Part shown: positions 58,244 through 64,000 of the stretch, piece by piece
Layout: the number at the start of each line of letters is the position of its first letter
Numbering within the stretch: the first letter of the stretch is position 1
Notes under the pieces: generated by a model
Told to the model about the DNA's origin: nothing
What the model saw: the letters and a program-made list of their open reading frames with translations, nothing else
The model's database searches: none
Made by a program: the position numbers and the translations under genes
NCBI RefSeq assembly: GCF_900115685.1
Contig: NZ_FOXJ01000008.1
Location: 212,527-276,526, forward strand
Length of the DNA: 64,000 bases
Reading direction: 5' to 3'
Origin: Variovorax sp. 770b2
Lineage (GTDB): Bacteria; Pseudomonadota; Gammaproteobacteria; Burkholderiales; Burkholderiaceae_C

Positions 58244-59094
58244 CGGTTGTTGCGCTGCATGAAGACGAGCTTCTCGAAGAGCGTCACGTCCTGCTCGTTC
58301 TTGAGCAGCGCGCCCACCAGCGGCGGCACGGCGACCTTGTCGTCCTTGCTCTGCAGGGCTTCGAGGGGAATGTCCTCGGCCACCAGCAGCTTGAGCCAGT
58401 CGAGCAGCTCCGAGGTCGATGGCTTCTTCTTCAGGCCGGGCAGGTTGCGCACGTCGTAGAAGGTCTTCATCGCGGCCGTGAGCAGCTCTTGCTTCAGGCC
58501 GGGGAAGTGCACGGCGACGATGTGCTTCATCGTCTCGGCATCGGGGAACTTGATGTAGTGGAAGAAGCAGCGGCGAAGGAATGCGTCGGGCAGTTCCTTC
58601 TCGTTGTTGGAGGTGATGAACACCACCGGCCGGTGCTTGGCGCGGATGAGTTCGCGCGTCTCGTAGCAGTAGAACTCCATGCGGTCGATTTCACGCAGCA
58701 GGTCGTTCGGGAATTCGATGTCGGCCTTGTCGATCTCGTCGATGAGAAGGGCCACCGGCTGGTCGGACGTGAAGGCCTGCCAGAGCACGCCCTTGACGAT
58801 GTAGTTGTTGATGTCCTTCACGCGCTCGCCGCCCTCGACGCCCGAGAGCTGCGAGTCGCGCAGGCGGCTCACCGCGTCGTATTCATACAGGCCCTGCTGC
58901 GCCTTTGTGGTCGACTTGATGTGCCATTGCAGGAGCGGCAGTTGCAGCGCCTCGGCCACTTCCTCGGCCAGCATGGTCTTGCCGGTGCCGGGTTCGCCCT
59001 TGACCAGCAGCGGGCGCTTGAGCGTGATGGCGGCATTGACTGCCAGCATCAGGTCCTGAGTGGCGACGTAGTTGTCTGAGCCCTTGAATTTCAT
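58240..59094 (-). CDS. MoxR-type AAA+ ATPase
   Basis: A 284-residue ATPase. Walker A is GEPGTGKTML (about residues 34-43), Walker B is VALLIDEIDKADIEFPND near residues 113-130, sensor 1 is FITSNNEKELPDAFLRRC. It has the compact size and order of the MoxR/CoxD group. It should work as a chaperone with the VWA protein three genes downstream. It is the first gene of the minus-strand group; the start is divergent from cytochrome c4. Confidence 0.93.
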   Translation of the reverse strand: MKFKGSDNYVATQDLMLAVNAAITLKRPLLVKGEPGTGKTMLAEEVAEALQLPLLQWHIKSTTKAQQGLYEYDAVSRLRDSQLSGVEGGERVKDINNYIVKGVLWQAFTSDQPVALLIDEIDKADIEFPNDLLREIDRMEFYCYETRELIRAKHRPVVFITSNNEKELPDAFLRRCFFHYIKFPDAETMKHIVAVHFPGLKQELLTAAMKTFYDVRNLPGLKKKPSTSELLDWLKLLVAEDIPLEALQSKDDKVAVPPLVGALLKNEQDVTLFEKLVFMQRNNR

Positions 59095-59202
59095 GAGTGA
59101 ACGCGAAGCGAAGTGGAAAGGCGGGGTGGAGAAAAGAACACACTCGACTCGCATCGCACAGCCTCTTGGCGGCCTCTGCGGGGATCCCGTGGGACCCTTG
59201 CA

Positions 59203-59208
59203 TATAAT
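59203..59208 (+). promoter_or_regulatory. -10 element of the cytochrome c4 gene
   Basis: A consensus TATAAT lies 49 bases before the cytochrome c4 ATG. No convincing -35 hexamer is seen at the usual distance, so the promoter may need an activator or use an extended contact. Confidence 0.5.
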
Positions 59209-59256
59209 CGAATGTTGATTCGAAAAACTGTATCTCCACGAGATTGTGCGCGCAAA

Positions 59257-59952
59257 ATGAACAAGCTGTTGACCACGATGTTTGCCCTTGCTGTCGCTTG
59301 CGTGACGCTCACGGCACAAGCCCAACAAGTCACGGGCAACGCCCAGAACGGGTCCAAGAAGGTTCAGATGTGCGTGGGCTGCCACGGCATCATCGGCTAC
59401 CAGGCCAGCTTCCCCGAGATCCACAAGGTGCCGATGATCGCGGGCCAGAGCGCCACCTACATCGTCTCCGCGCTCACCCAGTACAAGGGCGGCGACCGCA
59501 AGCACCCCACCATGCGCGCCATTGCCGATTCGCTCTCCGAGCAGGACATCGCCGACGTGGCCGCCTACTACAGCCAGCTGGGCGTGAAGGAAGGCGATGC
59601 GCCCCCGGCCGCGCTCGCCAAGGCCATGCCTGACAACATCACCGCGCTGGTCGGCCGCAACGGCCCCGACAACAGCTGCACCAAGTGCCACGGCGCCAAC
59701 TTCAACACCCCGAACGACGGCACCGTGCCCAAGCTGGCCGGCCAGCATGCCGACTACCTCTTCGTGGCGCTCAAGTCGTACCGCGTGAAGAACAACGCTC
59801 ACCTGGGCCGCTCGAACGCGGTGATGGCCGGCCAGGTCGAACCCAAGAAGTTCACCAATGCCGAACTCAAGACGCTGGCCAGCTACATCAGCTCGGTGCC
59901 CGGCGAACTGAAGACGGTGCCCGAGTCGCGCGTCCACCACGCAGCGCAGTAA
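59257..59952 (+). CDS. Cytochrome c4 (di-heme c-type cytochrome)
   Basis: A 231-residue periplasmic electron carrier. The signal peptide (MNKLLTTMFALAVACVTLTA, cleaved after AQA) is followed by two tandem cytochrome domains with heme motifs CVGCH (about residues 39-43) and CTKCH (about 146-150), and matching axial-methionine regions (PTMRAIADSLSEQDI; AVMAGQVEPKKF). Likely feeds a terminal oxidase. Followed by a strong terminator. Confidence 0.93.
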   Translation: MNKLLTTMFALAVACVTLTAQAQQVTGNAQNGSKKVQMCVGCHGIIGYQASFPEIHKVPMIAGQSATYIVSALTQYKGGDRKHPTMRAIADSLSEQDIADVAAYYSQLGVKEGDAPPAALAKAMPDNITALVGRNGPDNSCTKCHGANFNTPNDGTVPKLAGQHADYLFVALKSYRVKNNAHLGRSNAVMAGQVEPKKFTNAELKTLASYISSVPGELKTVPESRVHHAAQ

Positions 59953-59970
59953 GCACTTCGCTCCCCAACA

Positions 59971-59999
59971 AAAAAAGCCCGCGCGATGCGGGCTTTTTT
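59971..59999. terminator. Bidirectional intrinsic terminator
   Basis: AAAAAAGCCCGC-GCGAT-GCGGGCTTTTTT is a perfect 12-bp inverted repeat with A and T runs. It serves cytochrome c4 (plus) and the pcaHG operon (minus), which converge here. Confidence 0.93.
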
Positions 60000-60021
60000 C
60001 ATGTCCGGGATTTCCCTGAGA

Positions 60022-60633
60022 TCAGACGTCGAAGAAGGCCGTCTCGTCGGCGCCCTGCATGCGGATGTCGATGCGGTAGCTCACCGCGCCGCCTTGCTCC
60101 ACGCGCTCGGCGACCAGCGTATGGCGGCGCTCGGCCGGTACGCCCTGCAGCACCGCGTCCTTCGCGTTGGCCTGGGCCTCGTCGCTGAAATACACGCGCG
60201 TGAACGCATGCAGCAGCATGCCGCGCATCAGCACGATCACGTTGATGTGCGGCGCTTCGCCGGGCGCTTGTGCACCGGGCTTGATGGTGTGGAACACGAA
60301 GCGGCTCTGTGCGTCGGTGCCGGTGCCCACGCGGCCGAAGGCGCGAAAGCCCAGCGCGCGCGCTTCTTCGGGCGTCTGCGGGTAGCGGCCTTCGCCATCG
60401 GGCTGGCTGATCTCGACCAGCGCATCGCCGATCGCGTTGCCGTCGCCGTCGATCACCCGGCCTTCCAGGCGGATGCGCTGGCCGGCGGCGCCGTCGAGGG
60501 CCAGCACGGCGTCGAAGGGCTGGTCGAAGTCGTAGCCGTACTGCGTGGCGGTGAGGCCGTAGGCGAAGTAGGGGCCTACGGTCTGGGAGGGGGTCTGGCC
60601 GAAGTCGGCTTCCTGTGCGGTCATCAATGACAT
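60022..60633 (-). CDS. pcaG: Protocatechuate 3,4-dioxygenase alpha subunit
   Basis: A 203-residue non-catalytic-iron subunit of the intradiol dioxygenase. It has the opening QTPSQTVGPYFAYGL, the beta-sandwich blocks IRLEGRVIDGDGNAIGDALV and EISQPDGEGRYPQ, HTIKPGAQAP with HINVIVLMRGML, and a C-terminal DIRMQGADETAFFDV. Translated 12 bases after pcaH. Confidence 0.95.
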   Translation of the reverse strand: MSLMTAQEADFGQTPSQTVGPYFAYGLTATQYGYDFDQPFDAVLALDGAAGQRIRLEGRVIDGDGNAIGDALVEISQPDGEGRYPQTPEEARALGFRAFGRVGTGTDAQSRFVFHTIKPGAQAPGEAPHINVIVLMRGMLLHAFTRVYFSDEAQANAKDAVLQGVPAERRHTLVAERVEQGGAVSYRIDIRMQGADETAFFDV

Positions 60634-60645
60634 GGGGAATTCCTT

Positions 60646-61371
60646 TCAGCGGTTTTCGAACGGCGTCTCGTCGGCGCCGCGCAGCACGATGTCGAACTGG
60701 TAGCCCAGCGCGTAGCCCTCTTCGGTGATGTCCAGGCTGAAGTCGGCGATCAGGCGGTTGCGGTAGCGCTCGGGCGTGCCGGTGATCATCGGGTCGTACT
60801 GCATCAGCGGGTCGCCGGGGAAGTACATCTGCGTGACCAGGCGGCTCGCAAAGCTCTGGCCGAACAGCGACAGGTGGATGTGCTGCGGGCGCCAGGCGTT
60901 CGGATGGTTGCCCCACGGGTAGGCGCCGGGCTTGATGGTGAGGAAGCGGTAGCGGCCTTCGCTGTCGGTGAGGCACCGGCCCGCGCCCAGGAAGTTGGGG
61001 TCCAGCGGCGCGTCGTGCTGGTCGACCTTGTGCACGTAGCGTCCGGACGCGTTGGCCTGCCAGAGCTCCACCAGCGTGTTGGCGACCGGGCGGCGGCGCT
61101 CGTCGAGCACCTGGCCGGTGAGGATCATGCGTTCGCCCAGCGGCTCGCCATTGCGGCGCGCGTTGCGCGTCAAGTCATGGTCGAACTCGCCGATGCTGTC
61201 GTGGCCGTACACGGGCTGCTGCAGTTCGCCGAGCGAGGCCTTCAGCGGAATCAGCGGCTTCTGCGGGCCGCGCTTCACCGTGGACTTGTAGCCGGGGTAG
61301 ACGTAGGCGGGATGGGATTCCCAATCGCGCGGGGTGAGCGTGGGAAGGTTGCCCTTGGTGGGGGTCGTCAT
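60646..61371 (-). CDS. pcaH: Protocatechuate 3,4-dioxygenase beta subunit
   Basis: A 241-residue subunit holding the active-site Fe(III). Ligands map as Y112 (GRYVHK), Y151 (PGAYPWGNHP), H164 and H166 (QHIHLS), each four residues on from the classical Pseudomonas numbering (108, 147, 160, 162). It cleaves protocatechuate to beta-carboxy-muconate at the entry of the beta-ketoadipate pathway. Remaining pca genes are outside the window. Divergent from a LysR gene, 104 bases apart. Confidence 0.96.
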   Translation of the reverse strand: MTTPTKGNLPTLTPRDWESHPAYVYPGYKSTVKRGPQKPLIPLKASLGELQQPVYGHDSIGEFDHDLTRNARRNGEPLGERMILTGQVLDERRRPVANTLVELWQANASGRYVHKVDQHDAPLDPNFLGAGRCLTDSEGRYRFLTIKPGAYPWGNHPNAWRPQHIHLSLFGQSFASRLVTQMYFPGDPLMQYDPMITGTPERYRNRLIADFSLDITEEGYALGYQFDIVLRGADETPFENR

Positions 61372-61461
61372 GTGCGTTGTCTCCTGTCGTGGGACGAATT
61401 CTCGAATCGCCACTTTAGAAGCGCCATCCGATGATGTAAATTGAAGATTTCTCCATTTTCC

Positions 61462-61477
61462 ATAACCATTAGGCATT
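61462..61477. promoter_or_regulatory. PcaQ-type operator-like sequence
   Basis: ATAACC-ATTA-GGCATT resembles the PcaQ box known from rhizobia (ATAACC-N4-GGTTAA) with a perfect left arm and imperfect right arm. It lies 91 bases before the pcaH ATG and overlaps the TTG proposed as the LysR start, compatible with activation of pcaHG and autorepression. Confidence 0.5.
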
Positions 61478-62459
61478 GAAAAAACCCGCCGACCTTCGCC
61501 AGGATTTCGTCCGCAACGTGCAGTTGCGGCACCTGCGCGCCTTCGTCGCCGTGGCGCAGGAGCGCCACCTGGCGCGCGCGGCGTCGCGGCTCTCGCTGAG
61601 CCAGCCCGCGGTGTCCAAGACGCTGTCGGAACTCGAAGCCATCGTGGGCACGCGCCTGGTCGATCGCAGCCAGGCCGGCCGCCGCGGCGTGCAGGGGCTC
61701 ACGCCGGCCGGCGAGCAACTGCTGGCGCATGCGCTGCGCGTGCTCGAAGCGCTGGAGGCCAGCGCCGAGGCGGTGGCGCCCACGGCTGGCGGCCGCATCG
61801 AGCGCCTGCGCATCGGCGCGTTGCCGAGCGTGGCGCCCGCGCTGCTGCCGCCGGCGCTCGCGCGGCTGCGGGCGCATTGGCCCGCCGCGCAGATCGCCGT
61901 GAAGAGCGCCGCCAACGCGGTGCTGCTCGACGAGTTGCGCGCCGGCGAGCTCGACCTGGTGGTTGGCCGCATGAGCGATCCGCGCCTGATGGGGGGGCTC
62001 AGCTTCGAGCTGCTCTACACCGAGCCGCTGGTGTTCGCCGTGCGCACGGGCCATCCGCTCGCGCTCAAGCCGGCGCCCGTGCAGGCGGTGCTCGACTACC
62101 CGCTGGTGGTGTACGGCGAGGGCACGATCCCGCGCCACAACACCGAGAGCTTCCTGTCGGCGCGCGGCCTGGTGCTGCCGACCCATGCGCTGCAGACGCT
62201 CGACGTGGCGGTGGCGCGCGCGCTGGTGGCGGTGTCGGATGCGGTCTGGATCACGCCGCTCGGCGCCGCGCGCGATGAGCTGGCGCAAGGCCGGCTCGTG
62301 CGCCTGCGCATCGACACCGCTGGCACGCAAGAGCCGGTCGGCCTGCTGCTGCGCAGCGATGCCGAGGCCTCCTCGCTGCGCGTTGCGATGGCCGCGTTGC
62401 TGCGCGAGGGCGCGAAGCAGCAGGGCGCGTTGCCATCGCGAGGTAGGCAGAAACCCTGA
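61476..62459 (+). CDS. pcaQ: LysR family regulator of pca genes (PcaQ-like)
   Basis: A 327-residue LTTR. It has an N-terminal winged helix (VQLRHLRAFVAVAQERHLAR and SQPAVSKTLSELEAIVGTRL) and an effector domain with RIGALPSVAPALLPPAL and ELDLVVGRMSDPRLMGGLSF, which match the PcaQ subgroup. Start is TTG at 61476 or GTG at 61518; neither has a strong ribosome site, and the first overlaps the operator-like sequence. Divergent position from pcaHG supports the role. Confidence 0.85.
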   Translation: MKKPADLRQDFVRNVQLRHLRAFVAVAQERHLARAASRLSLSQPAVSKTLSELEAIVGTRLVDRSQAGRRGVQGLTPAGEQLLAHALRVLEALEASAEAVAPTAGGRIERLRIGALPSVAPALLPPALARLRAHWPAAQIAVKSAANAVLLDELRAGELDLVVGRMSDPRLMGGLSFELLYTEPLVFAVRTGHPLALKPAPVQAVLDYPLVVYGEGTIPRHNTESFLSARGLVLPTHALQTLDVAVARALVAVSDAVWITPLGAARDELAQGRLVRLRIDTAGTQEPVGLLLRSDAEASSLRVAMAALLREGAKQQGALPSRGRQKP

Positions 62460-62894
62460 TCAGTCTTTCGTTGCGCGGCGCTGCACGCAGGCCACGTAGC
62501 CGTCGCCGTCGGGCGGGCGCCCCGCGCGCTGGCTCTCCCACATCATCTGCCCGAGGCAATCCATCGCCTCGTGATGCGCATGCAGCAGCGAGCCGCGGCG
62601 CGCGGCCAGCAGCTCGACGGCCTGGCGAATGCCGCGCGGCTGGTCGATGGAGCACTGCTCGCTGATCGACAGATGCATCGACAGGTGAAGGAACGGGTTC
62701 TCGCGCCCGTTCGATCCGTCGTACACGCGCGCCACCGCGGCATCGGCATCGGCCAGGTCCTCGTGGTACTCGGGGTGCTCGTCGATCCAGCCGGCGGCGA
62801 TGGTCTCGAGCGCTTCCATCGGAAGGCCCTGCCGGTGCTTGGCGTACACGTCGCAGAAGAAGCGGCGCACGTCTTCCTGGGAGGGGTTGAACAT
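62460..62894 (-). CDS. DUF1841 family protein
   Basis: A 144-residue soluble protein, MFNPSQEDVRRFFCDVYAKH, ETIAAGWIDEHPEYHEDLAD and a His-rich helix (LHLSMHLSISEQCSIDQPRG; HAHHEAMDCLGQMMWE). This matches DUF1841, common in Betaproteobacteria, function unknown; the conserved His/Glu residues suggest a metal site. ATG at 62892-62894 begins the family N-terminus MFNPS. Its stop abuts the lysR stop with no spacer. Confidence 0.88.
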   Translation of the reverse strand: MFNPSQEDVRRFFCDVYAKHRQGLPMEALETIAAGWIDEHPEYHEDLADADAAVARVYDGSNGRENPFLHLSMHLSISEQCSIDQPRGIRQAVELLAARRGSLLHAHHEAMDCLGQMMWESQRAGRPPDGDGYVACVQRRATKD

Positions 62895-63206
62895 ATATAG
62901 ATAGGGAGAAGAAAAGCGAAGAGAAAAAAGACAGGAGAAGACGCAGTGCAAGGCCATCGCGATCGACCTCTTTGGCGACCCGGAACATGCGCGGCGTTCC
63001 GGGTACGAGGCGTTACATCGTTACGTAACGAATCGCGAAATGACCTCCTTACGCGATGTTTCGATGTGCCGTCGCGGCGGCGGTTTTCAGAAATTTTTTC
63101 ATACAAATCAACGACTTGAATCGATGGCGGCGCCGTGTTGGCAAGGCTTGCAAAAAGCGGCACGCAAGTTGCCCCTGTACATGCATCTTTTGTCACAGAG
63201 GCTGCC
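62895..63206. promoter_or_regulatory. Intergenic region between DUF1841 gene and the adhesin gene
   Basis: A 312-base divergent gap. It contains a purine-rich stretch (62900-62950) in the DUF1841 leader and a perfect 12-bp palindrome CGTTACGTAACG at 63019-63030, with GTTACAT next to it. A TTCATACAAATCAACGACTTG stretch lies near 63096-63120. No gene is recognised. It probably holds promoters for both genes. Confidence 0.45.
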
Positions 63207-64000
63207 ATGAACGCTCCACAAGCATCGACCGATTCGACCGAAGGACTTGCCGCATCCAGCGCAGCTCCTGTGCTTCTCGCCCAAGCCACCGTCACTCCGC
63301 TAGGCAGTCCTGCCATCGCGAGTTCGGCGGGCTCCATTGCCCCGTCCGGGCCTGCCAGCATCGGCACATTGTCCAATGCTACGCCCGGCACTGCCGTGAT
63401 GCGCGACGGTGTCCGCATCCCGGTGGATGGCAACCAGACCCTGATCGCGGGTGACCGCGTGATCGTTCCCCAGGACGGACATGCCAACGTCCTGTTCCCC
63501 GGCTCGGCTTCCAACAAGGCGCCGCTGGCCGGCGTCTTCACCGGCGGCACCGATGCGACCATCGGCTCGACCAAGCTGCCCGGCGGCCTCGAACAAGTGA
63601 ATGTGGATGTGGCCTCGGGTGACCTGCAGGTCACCCCGCCCGACAGCGATGCAGATGCGGCCGCCCTGGCCGTGACCAAGAAGCTCGCGGCCGGCAGCGG
63701 CATCGGCCTGGGTGAATTCGCGCTGGGTGCCCTGGGTGCCGCGGCACTGGGCGCCGCGCTGAGCGGCGGTGGCGGCGGCGACAGCAGCGGCGTGCCGTTC
63801 CTGGTTCCTGGCCTCGGCGATGGCGGCGATGCAGATGCCGACGCGGATGCGGACGCCGATGCGGATGCAGACGGTGATGCCGATGCAGACGCCGATGCCG
63901 ATGCCGACGCCGATGCCGACGCCGATGCAGACGCTGATGCCGATGCCGATGCCGATGCCGATGCCGATGCCGATGCAGACGCTGATGCCGATGCCGATGC
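63207..64000 (+). CDS. Large surface adhesin, N-terminal part (LapA/BapA-like), runs off the window
   Basis: An open frame of at least 264 codons from the ATG at 63207 with AGAGG upstream. No classical signal peptide is seen. Residues 60-140 (VMRDGVRIPVDGNQTLIAGD, RVIVPQDGHANVLFPG) resemble the N-terminal retention-module region of LapA-type adhesins. A hydrophobic/glycine stretch follows (GLGEFALGALGAAALGAALS, GGGGGDSSG), and then, from residue ~208, an uninterrupted Asp-Ala dipeptide repeat begins. Expected remainder: many repeats and a C-terminal RTX-type secretion signal with a type I secretion system nearby. The family is inferred from architecture. Confidence 0.75.
   Translation, partial: MNAPQASTDSTEGLAASSAAPVLLAQATVTPLGSPAIASSAGSIAPSGPASIGTLSNATPGTAVMRDGVRIPVDGNQTLIAGDRVIVPQDGHANVLFPGSASNKAPLAGVFTGGTDATIGSTKLPGGLEQVNVDVASGDLQVTPPDSDADAAALAVTKKLAAGSGIGLGEFALGALGAAALGAALSGGGGGDSSGVPFLVPGLGDGGDADADADADADADADGDADADADADADADADADADADADADADADADADADADADAD
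63828..64000 (+). repeat. Hexanucleotide repeat encoding (Asp-Ala)n
   Basis: A run of GAT/GAC alternating with GCC/GCA/GCG encodes a D-A dipeptide array of at least 28 units, broken once by Gly (DGDA). It continues past the window edge. Base composition is nearly free of other codons. Such arrays are length-variable and bind divalent cations in some surface proteins. Confidence 0.92.

Noticed and set aside
63828..64000. CRISPR-like repetitive tract
   Set aside because: The repeat is a six-base coding unit with no spacers; it encodes (Asp-Ala)n in frame with the adhesin.

Overview
The window is GC-rich (high G+C, dense coding, start codons often overlapping the previous stop) and looks like a chromosomal segment of a Burkholderiales bacterium of the family Comamonadaceae, most likely Variovorax or a close relative. 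That assignment rests on gene order (thiD / rubredoxin / pilGHIJ-chpA; yqgE-ruvX-pyrR-pyrB-pyrC'; tctCBA; fdsGBA-fdhD-fdsD; pcaHG with a divergent LysR), on the inactive dihydroorotase, and on family-typical intergenic palindromes. It is inferred from reading, not from a search.

Layout. (1) 1-10.7 kb: the 3'-truncated thiD, a rubredoxin, and the twitching-motility chemosensory operon pilG-pilH-pilI-pilJ-chpA. (2) 10.7-16.9 kb: photolyase phrB on the minus strand, then a plus-strand run of yqgE, ruvX, pyrR, pyrB, a pseudo-dihydroorotase and a plsC-type acyltransferase. (3) 17-22.5 kb: accessory ground with several very small membrane or secreted proteins, an MFS transporter divergent from a nitroreductase with a mirrored operator pair between them, and tRNA-Arg(CCU). 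(4) 22.7-49.6 kb: a large oxalate/formate region. It holds a tripartite (TctCBA) transporter, a cytidylate-kinase-like/BON fusion, a Crp/Fnr regulator, oxalyl-CoA decarboxylase, two formyl-CoA:oxalate CoA-transferase paralogues with a stand-alone PAS protein between them, an acid-CoA ligase pair of the SucCD type, an FAH-family enzyme, a ketopantoate-reductase-like enzyme, a pyruvate kinase, two LysR regulators, three small unknown proteins, an OxlT-like MFS carrier, and a complete molybdenum NAD-dependent formate dehydrogenase operon. (5) 49.7-59.1 kb, minus strand: a small membrane protein, tamB-tamA, and a VWA / GNAT / membrane / MoxR-ATPase group. (6) 59.2-64 kb: cytochrome c4, protocatechuate 3,4-dioxygenase pcaHG with its LysR regulator, a DUF1841 protein, and the start of a large surface adhesin that enters an Asp-Ala repeat and runs off the window.

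How the main region works together (inference from families): oxalate enters by TctCBA and/or the OxlT-like carrier. It is activated to oxalyl-CoA by the CoA-transferases and decarboxylated by Oxc to formyl-CoA. Formate is released and oxidised to CO2 with NADH production by FdsGBA(D), with FdhD serving the molybdenum cofactor. The SucCD-like ligase, FAH, ketoacid reductase and pyruvate kinase probably feed carbon to central metabolism or regenerate a CoA donor, but their exact substrates cannot be read from sequence.

The most striking observation is a set of five copies of the palindrome TTGACC-N2-GGTCAA (at most one mismatch) upstream of tctC, between the crp/fnr gene and oxc, upstream of oxlT, upstream of fdsG, and upstream of a 58-codon unknown gene. 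The resident Crp/Fnr protein has the ExxSR recognition-helix signature expected to read TTGA half-sites and lacks the FNR cysteines. This predicts one local regulon for the whole oxalate-to-CO2 pathway, and it includes an uncharacterised small protein.
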